Assembly: GCA_903878085.1 (NCBI GenBank)
Contig: CAIRGJ010000055.1
Location: 62,001 to 126,000 of the forward strand
Origin: an uncultured Hyphomicrobiales bacterium
Lineage (GTDB): Bacteria; Pseudomonadota; Alphaproteobacteria; Rhizobiales; Xanthobacteraceae
Reading direction: 5' to 3'
DNA length: 64,000 nt
Position numbers and translations under genes: made by a program. The notes beneath the pieces are model-generated. The model ran no database searches. It was not told the origin of the DNA and worked only from the letters and a program-made list of their open reading frames with translations. This document shows positions 26,764-36,608 of this stretch, piece by piece (position 1 is the first letter of the stretch; each line of letters opens with the position of its first letter).

Positions 26764-28047
26764 GTGGCGCACTCACGAAAAATCGCGGTGATCGGCCTCG
26801 GCTATGTCGGCCTGCCGGTCGCCGTGGCATTTGCGCGCTCCGGCGCGCCGGTGACAGGCTTCGACATCGACGGCAAGCGGATCGGCGAATTGCGCGCGGG
26901 CCACGACCGCACCCGCGAAGTCGAGCCGGCCGATCTCAAGCAGCCGGCGCTGCGCTACGAAAGCGATCCGGCGCGCCTTGCCGATTCCGACTTTTATATC
27001 GTCACCGTGCCGACGCCGATCGACGCCGAGCGCCGTCCGGATTTGAGCGCCATGCTGGCGGCGTCCAAGACCGTCGGCGGCGCGCTCAAGCGCGGCGATA
27101 TCGTGGTCTATGAATCGACGGTCTATCCCGGCGCCGTCGAGGAAGACTGCATCCCGGTGCTGGAGAAAACTTCCGGCCTGAAGGCGGGTCCGGATTTTTC
27201 CGTCGGCTATTCGCCCGAGCGCATCAATCCCGGCGACAAGAACCACCGCTTCGAGACCATCACCAAAGTGGTCTCGGCGCTCGATGCGCGCACCCTCGAC
27301 ATCGTCGCCAATGTCTACGGTTCGGTGGTGACGGCGGGCATTCATCGCGCGCCGTCGATCAAGGTCGCCGAGGCGGCCAAGGTCATCGAGAACACGCAGC
27401 GCGATCTCAACATCGCCTTCATGAACGAACTATCGGCGGTTTTCCGCCAACTCGGCATCGATACCGGCGATGTGCTGGCCGCCGCCGCGACCAAATGGAA
27501 TTTCATGAAGTTCGAGCCGGGGCTGGTCGGCGGCCACTGCATCGGCGTCGACCCTTATTATCTGACGTTCCGCGCCGAGAAGGCCGGCTATCGTCCCGAG
27601 ATCATTCTGGCGGGGCGGCATATCAATGACGGCATGGGCGAGCACGTCGCGCGCGAATGCCTGCAGGCTCTGCACCAGCGCGGCGCCGACAAGGCAACGG
27701 TGACCATCCTGGGGCTGACCTTCAAGGAGAACGTCCCCGACATCCGCAATTCCAAGGTCGTCGATATCGCCCGCGCGCTCGGCCGTGCCGGCGTCAGCGT
27801 GCAGGTGCACGATCCGATCGCGCTGCCGGAAGAGACGGTTCAGGAATATGGCATTGCCCTGACGCCGCTTGAGAAGCTGGCGCCGGCCGACGCCGTGATT
27901 CTGGCGGTCGCGCACAAGGATTACGTCAGCGGCGGCTGGCCGATGATGGCCGGGTTGCTCAAAGGCGGGCAGGGCGTCGTGCTCGACGTCAAATCCAAGC
28001 TCGATCGCGCCCAGAAACCTGACGGCGTCGATCTGTGGCGGCTATAA
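26764..28047 (+). CDS. UDP-N-acetylhexosamine 6-dehydrogenase (WbpA/WbpO/TviB-like)
   Basis: This enzyme oxidises UDP-GlcNAc or UDP-GalNAc to the uronic acid with two NAD. The 427-residue protein has IAVIGLGYVGLPVAVAFA at the NAD site, YESTVYPGAVEED, and the catalytic cysteine in GLVGGHCIGVDPYYLT. It ends with VLDVKSKLDRAQKPDGVDLW, a TviB/VipA-type ending. The GTG start has AGGGGC a few bases ahead. With the WbpB- and WbpE-like genes downstream it can supply UDP-GlcNAcA for a diamino-uronic acid. The exact epimer used cannot be told. Confidence 0.92.
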   Translation: MAHSRKIAVIGLGYVGLPVAVAFARSGAPVTGFDIDGKRIGELRAGHDRTREVEPADLKQPALRYESDPARLADSDFYIVTVPTPIDAERRPDLSAMLAASKTVGGALKRGDIVVYESTVYPGAVEEDCIPVLEKTSGLKAGPDFSVGYSPERINPGDKNHRFETITKVVSALDARTLDIVANVYGSVVTAGIHRAPSIKVAEAAKVIENTQRDLNIAFMNELSAVFRQLGIDTGDVLAAAATKWNFMKFEPGLVGGHCIGVDPYYLTFRAEKAGYRPEIILAGRHINDGMGEHVARECLQALHQRGADKATVTILGLTFKENVPDIRNSKVVDIARALGRAGVSVQVHDPIALPEETVQEYGIALTPLEKLAPADAVILAVAHKDYVSGGWPMMAGLLKGGQGVVLDVKSKLDRAQKPDGVDLWRL

Positions 28048-28071
28048 TGCGTGCCATGACTTTGCGGAACC

Positions 28072-29094
28072 ATGCCCATGGCTGACGGTCCCATCCTTGT
28101 TACCGGCGCGGCGGGCTTCATCGGCTATCACGTCGCGCGCCGGCTGTTGGAAGGCGGCAAGGCCGTGGTCGGCCTCGACAATCTGAACGCCTATTACGAT
28201 CCGAAGCTCAAAGACGCGCGGCTCGCCGAACTGGCCAAGTTCAAGGGCTTTGAGTTTGTGCGGCTCGATCTCGCCGACCGCGCCGAAATGGCGCGCTTAT
28301 TCACGATGCGCCGGTTTCCCTACGTCGTGCATCTCGCGGCGCAAGCCGGCGTGCGGCATTCGCTGGTCGACCCGCACGCTTATATCGATTCCAATATTGT
28401 CGGCTTCACCAATATTCTCGAAGGCTGCCGCCACCATGGCTGCAAGCATTTGCTGTTCGCGTCATCGTCGTCGGTCTACGGCTCGAATACCAAGATGCCG
28501 TTTTCGATCCACGAGAATGTCGATCATCCGCTGAGCCTGTATGGCGCCTCGAAGAAGGCGAATGAACTGATGGCGCATTCTTATGCGCATCTGTTCAAGC
28601 TGCCGACGACCGGCCTGCGGTTTTTCACCGTCTATGGGCCGTGGGGCCGCCCCGACATGGCGATGTGGATTTTCGCCAAGGCGATCGCGGCCGGCGAGCC
28701 GATCAAGCTGTTCAATCACGGCAACATGCGGCGTGACTTCACTTATGTCGATGACGTGGTGGAGTCGATCGAACGGCTGATCGATCGCGCGCCGTCGGGC
28801 AATCCGGCCTATTCGGGCGACGCGCCGGACCCCGGCTCGAGCTCGGCGCCGTGGCGCGTCTACAACATCGGCAACAACAATCCGGTGGAGCTGCTGGAAG
28901 TCGTGCGGCTCTTGGAAGAAAAGCTCGGCAAGAAGGCCATTCGCGAACTGGTGCCGATGCAGCCCGGCGACGTGCCGGCGACTTATGCCGATGTCGACGA
29001 TCTGATGCGCGACGTCGATTTCAAGCCGGCGGCCCCGATCGGCGAGGGCATCGGGCGGTTTATAGAATGGTATCGCTCCTACCACAGGTTGTGA
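28072..29094 (+). CDS. NAD-dependent 4-epimerase (UDP-glucuronate/HexNAcA epimerase-like)
   Basis: The 340-residue extended SDR has ILVTGAAGFIGYHVARRLL, the LNAYYDPKLK loop and AAQAGVRHSLVDPHAYIDSN, all typical of CapI/LspL UDP-glucuronate 4-epimerases. The catalytic parts are SSSSVYGSN and YGASKKANE. RPDMAMWIFAKAI and RRDFTYVDDVVE are also family-typical. Its product would be UDP-galacturonic acid or its N-acetyl analogue. Following the 6-dehydrogenase by 24 bp, it could act on the acid made there. An alternative ATG lies 6 bp downstream. Confidence 0.88.
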   Translation: MPMADGPILVTGAAGFIGYHVARRLLEGGKAVVGLDNLNAYYDPKLKDARLAELAKFKGFEFVRLDLADRAEMARLFTMRRFPYVVHLAAQAGVRHSLVDPHAYIDSNIVGFTNILEGCRHHGCKHLLFASSSSVYGSNTKMPFSIHENVDHPLSLYGASKKANELMAHSYAHLFKLPTTGLRFFTVYGPWGRPDMAMWIFAKAIAAGEPIKLFNHGNMRRDFTYVDDVVESIERLIDRAPSGNPAYSGDAPDPGSSSAPWRVYNIGNNNPVELLEVVRLLEEKLGKKAIRELVPMQPGDVPATYADVDDLMRDVDFKPAAPIGEGIGRFIEWYRSYHRL

Positions 29095-29130
29095 GATAGT
29101 AGGCGTCCGGATTTTGGCTGGACGCTGGCA

Positions 29131-30178
29131 ATGGCTGACAAGATCGCACTGATCACGGGGATTACGGGCCAGGACGGCGCCTATCTCGCCGATTTCTTGC
29201 TGGCCAAGGGTTACCTGGTCCACGGCGTCAAACGCCGGTCATCCTCGCTCAACACCGAGCGCGTCGATCATCTCTATCTCGATCCGCATGTCGAGAACGG
29301 CTGGTTCTTCCTGCACTACGGCGATATGACCGACGCCACCAATCTGATCCGCTTGATTCAGGAAACGAAGCCGACCGAGATTTACAATCTCGCCGCGCAA
29401 AGCCACGTCCAGGTTAGCTTCGAGACCCCGGAATACACCGCCAATGCCGACGCGCTCGGCACGCTACGCGTGCTGGAGGCGCTGCGCATTCTGCATATGG
29501 AACGCAGCGTGCGTTTCTATCAGGCCTCGACGTCGGAGATGTTCGGCAATGCGCCGGCGCCGCAAAACGAGAGCACGCCGTTTTCGCCGCGCAGTCCCTA
29601 TGCCGCCGCCAAGCTCTATGCGCATCGGATCACGGTGAATTATCGCGAGGCCTACGGCATCCATGCCTCGAACGGCATCCTGTTCAACCACGAAAGCCCG
29701 GTGCGCGGCGAAACTTTCGTCACGCGCAAAATCTCGCGCGGTGGCGGCGATCGAAGCCGGCCAACAGCAGCAACTCTTCATCGGCAATCTCAACGCGCGG
29801 CGCGATTGGGGCCATGCCCGCGATTACGTCGAAGGCATGTGGATGATGCTGCAACAGGACCAGCCCGACGACTATGTGCTGGCGACCGGCGAGGCGCACT
29901 CGGTGCGCGAATTCGTCGAGCGCGCCTTTGCGGTAGTCGGCCGCCGCATCGCGTGGCGCGGCGCGGGCGCCGACGAAGTCGGGATCGACGAGGCCAGTGG
30001 CAAGGAGCTGATCAAGGTCGACCCGCGCTATTTCCGCCCGACCGAGGTCGACGTCCTGGTCGGTGACGCCTCGAAGGCGCGCGCCAGGCTGGGTTGGCGG
30101 CACCGGGTTAAGTTCGACGACCTGGTGGCCGAACTGGTAACCGGCGACCTGCGCGGGGCCGGTGTGAACAGGCCCTGA
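29131..30178 (+). pseudogene. gmd: GDP-mannose 4,6-dehydratase, interrupted by a frameshift
   Basis: The first ~202 codons (29131-29736) give a clear Gmd N-terminus: [36 protein letters not shown], the STSEMFG serine motif, [11 protein letters not shown] and [19 protein letters not shown]. The reading then has to move to another frame from about 29735 to continue RAVAAIEAG, then [17 protein letters not shown] and [13 protein letters not shown], stopping at 30178. Expected codons for SRAVA need two more bases in the run TCGCGCGG at 29734-29741. The joined protein (about 348 residues) is otherwise full length. Either the gene is newly broken or two bases were lost in sequencing. Gmd would use GDP-mannose made by ManC. 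Confidence 0.85.
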
Positions 30179-30324
30179 GTCGGATCGCACGGGCTCATTT
30201 TTCACTTGTAACGCTTTGAATCAAAACGTGTTCGTGGCGTTTTCCCGCAGGGTCGCCAGCCGCATTCGAGCGTGCTAGGTGAGGATGGGGCGCAATTAAC
30301 CTGTTCAGGGGACGTCGTTAAGCG

Positions 30325-31326
30325 ATGACGCAGGCTGCAGTACCGGCTTCGGAAAAAACCTTACGTGTCGGCGTCATTGGCGTCGGCGTCATGGGCAGCA
30401 ACCATGCCCGCGTGTTCGCCGGTTTGCCGGACGTCAAATTGGTCGGCGTCGCCGATCCGGACCGCAAGCAGGCCGATTTTGTCGCCGACACTTTGGGCTG
30501 CGCCGCTGTCGCCACGGTTTCCGAATTGCTCGATCTCAAGCTCGACGCGGTCACGATTGCCGGCCCGACCCATCTGCATCGCGACATCGCGCTCGAATGC
30601 CTTGGCCGCGGCGTCCACGTCATGGTGGAAAAGCCGATCGCGTCCTCGGTCGAAGAGGGCAACGAAATCATCAACGCGGCGCGCCGCGCCGGGCTGACCT
30701 TGATGGTCGGTCACGTCGAGCGCTTCAATCCGGCGGTCGAAGCCATCAAGGAAGCAATCCGCGGCGAGGACATTCTTTCCATCGCCATCACGCGGGTGGG
30801 TCCGTTTCCGCCGCGCATGTCGAATGTCGGCGTCGTGATCGATCTCGCGGTGCACGACATCGATCTGATCCGCTGGTTCACCGACAGCGATATCATCGAG
30901 GTGCAGCCGCAGCTTTCCAGCGCGGTCGCCGAGCGCGAGGACATCGCGCTGCTGCAATTCCGCACGGCATCGGGCGTGCTCGCCCATATCAACACCAACT
31001 GGCTGACGCCGTTCAAGGCGCGCAACGTCATCGTCGCGACGCGCGGCAAATATGTGCAGGGCGACCTGCTCACCCGCCAGGTCACGGAATGCTTCGGCTT
31101 TCAGCCCGACGGCAGCTATTCGATGCGGCACCTTTCGGTCGGCCACGCCGAGCCGTTGCGCGCCGAGTTGCTTGCCTTCGTGAGCGCGGTCCGCTCGGGC
31201 GAACCGCCAGCGGTCACCGGCGAACAGGGCGTCGCCAGCCTTGAAATCGCCATCCAATGCCTCGATGCACGCCCCGCCACCGCCGCGCCCGCACAACGCA
31301 AGGGCCCGCGCGCCGTCGCCGGCTGA
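30325..31326 (+). CDS. Gfo/Idh/MocA family sugar-nucleotide oxidoreductase (WbpB-like)
   Basis: The 333-residue protein has the NAD-binding VGVIGVGVMGSNHARVFAG, the MVEKPIASS lysine motif and MVGHVERFNPAVEAI. The last is very close to WbpB, which oxidises the 3-hydroxyl of UDP-GlcNAcA. The C-terminal domain contains NVGVVIDLAVHDIDLIRWF, with the catalytic-type His and Asp. It is followed 31 bp later by the WbpE-like aminotransferase, the usual partner that consumes the 3-keto product. The gene starts 146 bp after gmd. Confidence 0.86.
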   Translation: MTQAAVPASEKTLRVGVIGVGVMGSNHARVFAGLPDVKLVGVADPDRKQADFVADTLGCAAVATVSELLDLKLDAVTIAGPTHLHRDIALECLGRGVHVMVEKPIASSVEEGNEIINAARRAGLTLMVGHVERFNPAVEAIKEAIRGEDILSIAITRVGPFPPRMSNVGVVIDLAVHDIDLIRWFTDSDIIEVQPQLSSAVAEREDIALLQFRTASGVLAHINTNWLTPFKARNVIVATRGKYVQGDLLTRQVTECFGFQPDGSYSMRHLSVGHAEPLRAELLAFVSAVRSGEPPAVTGEQGVASLEIAIQCLDARPATAAPAQRKGPRAVAG

Positions 31327-31357
31327 CCAGCGCGCGCATTTCAATTCGGACGCTTTC

Positions 31358-32509
31358 ATGAATCTGAGAACCGATCTTCCCGCTATTGCGTTCATCGACC
31401 TCGCCGCTCAGCGCCGCCGTCTCGGCAGCGCGGTCGACACTGCGATCGCGCGTGTCGTCGACCATTGCCAATTCATTCTCGGGCCGGAAGTGCGGACCTT
31501 CGAGGCCGAGTTGGCGGCGTTCTGCGGCGCCAAGCACGTCGTCTCTTGCGCCAGCGGCACGGATGCATTGGTGCTTGCGTTGCGTGCGCGCGGCATCGGG
31601 CCGGGCGATGCGGTGATCTGTCCGTCATTCACGTTCTGCGCGACGGCCGAAGTCGCGGCGCTGGTTGGAGCAACGCCGGTGTTCGTCGATGTCGATGAAA
31701 CCACCTTCAATATCAACGCCAAGGCCATCGCCGGCGCGATCGAAACTGCGAAAGGCCTGGGGCTCAAGCCCAAGGCGGTGATCCCGGTCGATCTGTTCGG
31801 TCTCGCCGCCGATCATGCCGCGGTCGCCGCGGCGGCCGAGGCGGAAGGCCTGTTCATTCTCGATGACGCCGCGCAGGGCTTTGGCGCGACCTTCAACAAC
31901 CGCCGGCTCGGCACGTTCGGCCACGCCACCGCGACCAGCTTCTTTCCGGCGAAGCCCCTTGGCTGCTACGGCGACGGCGGCGCGGTGATGACCGACGACG
32001 CCGAGATGGCCGACATCATGCGCAGCCTGCGCATGCACGGCCACGGCAGCGACCGTTACGACAACATCCGTATCGGTCTGGCCTCGCGCCTCGACACCAT
32101 TCAGGCCGCGGTGCTGATCGAAAAGTTGAAAATCTTCCCCGACGAAATAATAGCCCGCGATCGCGTGGCACGGCGCTATGCCGACGGTCTCGCCGATGTT
32201 GCGATAACGCCTACGGTGCCCGCGGGCATGACCTCGGTATGGGCGCAATACACCTTGCGCGTTTCCGGCGGCCGCCGCGATGCGCTGGCGGCGTCGCTCA
32301 AGGCAGAAGGCGTCCCGACCGCGATCTATTATCCGATCCCGCTGCACCTCCAGACGGCCTACAAGCATTATCCGGTCGGCAAAGGCGGCGTCGCCGTGAG
32401 CGCGCGGCTGGCCGGCGAGGTGATCAGCCTGCCGATGCACCCCTATCTCGATGAGCCGACGCAGGACCGCATCATTGCCGCCGTGCGCCGGGCGCTGAAG
32501 GCCGCCTAG
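31358..32509 (+). CDS. DegT/DnrJ/EryC1 sugar aminotransferase (WbpE-like)
   Basis: The PLP enzyme has 383 residues. Family motifs are SCASGTDALVLALRARGIGP, VICPSFTFCATAE, DDAAQGFGATF and the PLP-lysine region SFFPAKPLGCYGDGGAV. AIYYPIPLHLQTAY lies near the C-terminus. Motifs match WbpE, which aminates UDP-3-keto-GlcNAcA with glutamate to give UDP-GlcNAc(3N)A. The ATG at 31358 is preferred; an earlier in-frame start would overlap the upstream gene and give a proline-rich tail. No acetyltransferase (WbpD) follows in the window. Confidence 0.9.
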   Translation: MNLRTDLPAIAFIDLAAQRRRLGSAVDTAIARVVDHCQFILGPEVRTFEAELAAFCGAKHVVSCASGTDALVLALRARGIGPGDAVICPSFTFCATAEVAALVGATPVFVDVDETTFNINAKAIAGAIETAKGLGLKPKAVIPVDLFGLAADHAAVAAAAEAEGLFILDDAAQGFGATFNNRRLGTFGHATATSFFPAKPLGCYGDGGAVMTDDAEMADIMRSLRMHGHGSDRYDNIRIGLASRLDTIQAAVLIEKLKIFPDEIIARDRVARRYADGLADVAITPTVPAGMTSVWAQYTLRVSGGRRDALAASLKAEGVPTAIYYPIPLHLQTAYKHYPVGKGGVAVSARLAGEVISLPMHPYLDEPTQDRIIAAVRRALKAA

Positions 32510-32639
32510 ACGATAGACAGCCCCGGTCGCCGGCCGGAAAGTCCAATTTCAGCCGATACAACCCTGACTAGGCCAAGATAATCCATTACACTTCTGTCTG
32601 TGCCGGAAGCGTTATCCGGCCATCGGTGACGGGGGTAAC

Positions 32640-33415
32640 GTGCAGCGCAAGATTCTCATCTTAGGCCTGCCGGGCGCCGGCAAGACCACGCTGGCCAATG
32701 CGCTTGCCCCGCTGCTGAACGCGGTGGTTTTCAATGCCGATGCGGTCAGGGCCAATCTTTCGCGCGACCTCGGTTTCAGCCACGAGGACCGCGTCGAGCA
32801 TGCCCGCCGCATGGGCTGGATGTGTGACCGTGTGGTCGAAGCCGGCGGCACCGTCATCGCCGATTTCATCTGTCCCACGCCGGAGACACGCGCCGCCTTC
32901 GGCGAGGCCTTCGTCATCTGGGTCGATCGTATCGCCGCGGGCCGCTTCGAAGACACCAACCGGATGTTCGTTGCGCCGGAGCGGTTCGATCTGGCCGTCA
33001 CTGCGGAAGGCACGCCGCAATATTGGGCCGAGCAGATTCTGGCGCGACTGCGCCCGGCCTTCGACCCGCAGAAGCCGACGGCCTTGTTCATCGGCCGCTA
33101 CCAGCCGTTTCATACCGGCCATCAGCGTTTGATCGAAGAAGGATTACGGCGCGTCGGCCAGGTTTGTATCGCCGTGCGCGACACGCATGGGCTCGACGCA
33201 AAAAATCCATTGCCATTTTTTGCGGTGAAGCAACGCATCGAGGCCGCGCTACAGGCTACGATGGGCGGTTCGTGGTGGTGCCGCTGCCGAATATCACCAA
33301 TGTGTTCTACGGCCGCGACGTCGGCTACAGCGTCGAACGTATCGTCCTCGACGAAGCCACCGAAAATATATCGGCGACCAAGATACGCGGACTTGCGGCT
33401 GCGCCGCAGGTCTGA
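32640..33415 (+). pseudogene. P-loop kinase + NadM-like nucleotidyltransferase fusion, frameshifted
   Basis: The N-terminal ~135 residues form an adenylylsulfate-kinase-like P-loop domain: KILILGLPGAGKTTLANAL, FNADAVRANLSRD and IADFICPTPETR. A nucleotidyltransferase domain follows, with LFIGRYQPFHTGHQRLIEEG containing the HxGH site. After IEAALQ (codon ending 33254) the reading moves by one base into YDGRFVVVPLPNITNVFYG and ends with the second nucleotidyltransferase motif ISATKIR at 33400, stop 33415. One missing G in the run at 33254-33255 explains it. Intact length would be about 258 residues. The start is GTG behind GGGGGT. The substrate is unknown; it may activate a small sugar-linked group. 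Confidence 0.75.
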
Positions 33416-33418
33416 CGT

Positions 33419-34831
33419 TCACGTCCGTTTGTAGACATCCTCGATGCGCTCGATGTCGTCTTCACCGAGATAGCTGCCAGTCTGCACCTCGATCAGCTCG
33501 AGCGGGATCTTGCCGCGATTGGCCATGCGGTGGACGCTGCCGATCGGCAGATAGACCGACTCGTTTTCATGAACGTCGCGAACCGTGTCGTTGATGGTGA
33601 CTTCCGCCGTGCCATGCACGACGATCCAATGCTCGGAGCGGTGGCGGTGCTTCTGCAGCGACAGGATGCCGCCGGGGATGACGACGATGCGCTTGACCTG
33701 GAATCGCGCGCCGATATCGATGGATTCGTAATAGCCCCACGGCCGGTGCACGCGCTTGTGGTCAGTGGCCTCGGCGCGATTGGCGGCCTTGAGCTTGGCG
33801 ACCAGCTCGCGCACCTCCTGCGATCGCGCGCGCGGCACCACCATCACCGCGTCGGACGTGCTCACGATCACCATGTCGCTGACGCCGACCACGGCGGTGA
33901 GGCGGCCGTCGGAGTGCACGACGCTGCCGCTGACATCCATCGTCACCACGGGGCCCTGCACGATGTTGCCCGACTTGTCGGTCGGCGTGATGTCGAACAG
34001 CGCGTCCCAACTGCCGATGTCCGACCAGCGGAACGAGCCCTCGATCACGGCGGCGCAGTCGGTCTTCTCCATCACCGCATAGTCGATCGATTTCTGCGGC
34101 GCGCGGGCGAAGGCCTCCGGCTGCAGGCGCAGGAAGCCGAGATCGTTGGTCGCATTGTTGACGGCCGCGACGATGGCGTCGGCCATCTCCGGCTCGAGGC
34201 GGGCGAGTTCGGCCAGCAGCACGTCGGCGCGGAACAGGAAGTTACCGGAATTCCACAGGTAGCCGTCGAGCACATAGCGGGCGGCGGTGGCGGCGTCCGG
34301 CTTTTCGACGAAGCGCTTGACCGCATGCACGCCGTTGCTGCCGACGGGCTCGCCGCGCAGGATATAGCCGAAGCTGGTTTTGGGTTCGGTCGGCTTGATG
34401 CCGAAGGTGACGATACGTCCGGCGTCGGCGGCCTCGCGGCCGGCCAGACAGGTGGCGCGGAACTCGGGCACGTCGAGAATGATGTGATCGGCGGCCAGCG
34501 CCAGCACCACGGCGTCGGGGTCGCGCTGGCGCGCCACCTCGGTCGCCGCGGCAATCGCCGGGCCTGAGTCCCGCCGCATCGGCTCGATCACCACGGTCAC
34601 ATCGACGCCGACTTCCTCGGCCTGGCGGCGGGCGAAGAAATGGAAGTTCGGCCCGGTGATGACGATGGGGGCTGCGAACATCGGGTCTTTCACCCGCAGC
34701 AGGGTTTCCTGATAGGTCGAGCGTTCGCCGACCAAAGGCAGGAACTGCTTGGGCAGAGCGTCGCGCGACACCGGCCAAAGCCTTGTTCCGGCGCCACCGG
34801 CCAGCAGGATGGGGATAATCGGCGAGGGCAT
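33419..34831 (-). CDS. manC: Mannose-1-phosphate guanylyltransferase / mannose-6-phosphate isomerase
   Basis: The 470-residue bifunctional enzyme begins PIILLAGGAGTRLWPVSR-like (IPILLAGGAGTRLWPVSRDA), the nucleotidyl-binding loop. It has VEKPDAATAARYV and WNSGNFLFRAD in the transferase half. The cupin isomerase half carries the metal-site QKHRHRSEHWIVVHGTAEV. It makes GDP-mannose for mannosylation and for Gmd. It is convergent with the kinase-nucleotidyltransferase gene, 3 bp from its end, and divergent from murJ. Length is normal. Confidence 0.95.
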   Translation of the reverse strand: MPSPIIPILLAGGAGTRLWPVSRDALPKQFLPLVGERSTYQETLLRVKDPMFAAPIVITGPNFHFFARRQAEEVGVDVTVVIEPMRRDSGPAIAAATEVARQRDPDAVVLALAADHIILDVPEFRATCLAGREAADAGRIVTFGIKPTEPKTSFGYILRGEPVGSNGVHAVKRFVEKPDAATAARYVLDGYLWNSGNFLFRADVLLAELARLEPEMADAIVAAVNNATNDLGFLRLQPEAFARAPQKSIDYAVMEKTDCAAVIEGSFRWSDIGSWDALFDITPTDKSGNIVQGPVVTMDVSGSVVHSDGRLTAVVGVSDMVIVSTSDAVMVVPRARSQEVRELVAKLKAANRAEATDHKRVHRPWGYYESIDIGARFQVKRIVVIPGGILSLQKHRHRSEHWIVVHGTAEVTINDTVRDVHENESVYLPIGSVHRMANRGKIPLELIEVQTGSYLGEDDIERIEDVYKRT

Positions 34832-34980
34832 GGTTTCGACTTTGTCCGGCTTTAATCGCGGGCGCTAGGTGTGGGCCGGGAATCGTCTTAAGTCAGTTAC
34901 CCCGGCCTGACTATCGGTAACGTCGCCTAAGGTCTAAGTCCATTCACGACAAGCGTTTTCAGCCCGATGGCAGAACATCG

Positions 34981-36516
34981 ATGATCGATCGCATGCTCAC
35001 GGTGGGTGGTTTCACGCTGCTGTCGCGGGTCACCGGCTTTGTGCGCGACATCATCCTGGCGGCGGTGCTCGGCGCCGGTCCGGTGGCCGATGCCTTCTTC
35101 GTCGCGCTGCGGCTGCCCAATCATTTCCGCGCGATTTTCGCCGAGGGCGCCTTCAACGCCGCTTTCGTGCCGGCCTATGCCCGCATTCGCGAGCAAAGCG
35201 GGGCGCACCGGGCCGGCCTGTTCGCCGACCGTATCTTCACGCTGCTGCTGGCGAGCCAGATATTACTGCTGGCGGTGGCGCTGATCTTCACGCCGGCAGT
35301 GATCGATGTGCTGGCGCCGGGCCTGGTCAACGATCCGAGCCGTTATGGGCTGGCGGTCGAACTGACGCGCATCACCTTCCCTTATCTGCTGCTGATCACG
35401 CTGGTGACGCTCTACGGCGGCATCCTCAACGCATTGCAGCGTTTCGCCGCCGCGGCAGCCGCGCCGATTCTGCTCAACATCGCACTGGTGATGGCGCTGA
35501 CGCTGGCGGCGTTCTTCCCGACCGCCGGGCACGCCGCGGCCTGGGGCGTGCTGCTGGCCGGCGTGCTGGAATTTCTGCTGGTCGCCGGCGCCGCCAAACG
35601 CGCCGGCGCCTTGCCGCTGTTTCGCTGGCCGAAGCTCGATGTCGATGTGCGGCAGTTTTTCCGCGCGCTGGGTCCGGCGACGATTGGCTCCGCCGGCGTG
35701 CAGCTTGCTTTGTTCGCCGACACCATCATCGCCAGCTTCCTGCCGGCCGGCGCGCTGTCGGCGCTGTATTATGCCGACCGCATCAACCAGCTTCCCATCG
35801 GTGTGATCGGCATCGCGGCCGGCACCGTCATTTTACCCGAGATGTCGCGGCGGCTCGCCGCGGGCGACATTACCGGCGCGTCGCACGCGCAGAATCGCGC
35901 CATCGAGTTCACGCTGCTGCTGTCGATTCCCTGCGTTGCGGCGTTCTTCATCGTTCCCGACCTGATCATGCGCGCGCTGTTCGTGCGCGGCGCCTTCACC
36001 GCCGCCGATGCGCTCGCCGCCGGCCGCACGCTGTCGGCCTATGCCTTCGGGCTGTTGCCCTTTGTGCTGATCCGCAGCGCGATCGCGACATTCTTTGCGC
36101 GCGGCGACACCGCGACCCCGGTGAAGGCGGCGCTGCTCGCCGCCGCGGTCAACATCGCGTTCAAATTCCTGTTGATGGGGCCGCTGGCGCAAGTCGGGCT
36201 GGCGCTGGCGACCTCGATCGGCGCCTGGATTAATCTCGGCCTGGTGGTGTGGTTTGGCCTTCGCGCCGGGCACATCAAGATCGACGAGCGGCTGCGGCAA
36301 TCGGCGGTCAAGCTCGCGGCGGCGGGGCTGGCGCTGGCCGTGGTGTTGTGGCTCTGCGCCGCGCCGGTCACGCAGTTGTTAACAGACTGGCACGGTATCG
36401 GCCATCTGGCAGCCCTGGCGCTGCTGGCGGCCATCGGCGCCGCCGTTTACGGTGGCATCGTGCTTGCTTTATTTGGGCGGCAGTGGCTTGCGACATTTCG
36501 GTCACGGTCGCGCTGA
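34981..36516 (+). CDS. murJ: Lipid II flippase MurJ (MviN)
   Basis: The 511-residue MOP-superfamily protein has about 14 helices. It carries the MurJ signature TLLSRVTGFVRDIILAAVLG near the start and LPNHFRAIFAEGAFNAAFVP, where conserved Arg and Glu line the cavity. LPIGVIGIAAGTVILPEMSR sits in mid-protein. MurJ flips the peptidoglycan precursor lipid II across the inner membrane. It is divergent from manC by 149 bp and is followed by the RND adaptor gene 92 bp later on the same strand. Confidence 0.95.
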   Translation: MIDRMLTVGGFTLLSRVTGFVRDIILAAVLGAGPVADAFFVALRLPNHFRAIFAEGAFNAAFVPAYARIREQSGAHRAGLFADRIFTLLLASQILLLAVALIFTPAVIDVLAPGLVNDPSRYGLAVELTRITFPYLLLITLVTLYGGILNALQRFAAAAAAPILLNIALVMALTLAAFFPTAGHAAAWGVLLAGVLEFLLVAGAAKRAGALPLFRWPKLDVDVRQFFRALGPATIGSAGVQLALFADTIIASFLPAGALSALYYADRINQLPIGVIGIAAGTVILPEMSRRLAAGDITGASHAQNRAIEFTLLLSIPCVAAFFIVPDLIMRALFVRGAFTAADALAAGRTLSAYAFGLLPFVLIRSAIATFFARGDTATPVKAALLAAAVNIAFKFLLMGPLAQVGLALATSIGAWINLGLVVWFGLRAGHIKIDERLRQSAVKLAAAGLALAVVLWLCAAPVTQLLTDWHGIGHLAALALLAAIGAAVYGGIVLALFGRQWLATFRSRSR

Positions 36517-36608
36517 ACAATCCACCGGTCCCGTTGCAATGCGGCCAGGTGGACATAACTGCTCCCCAACGATAGGGGGAACTTTCCCCGAAGGCCCGGC
36601 CACGACCC

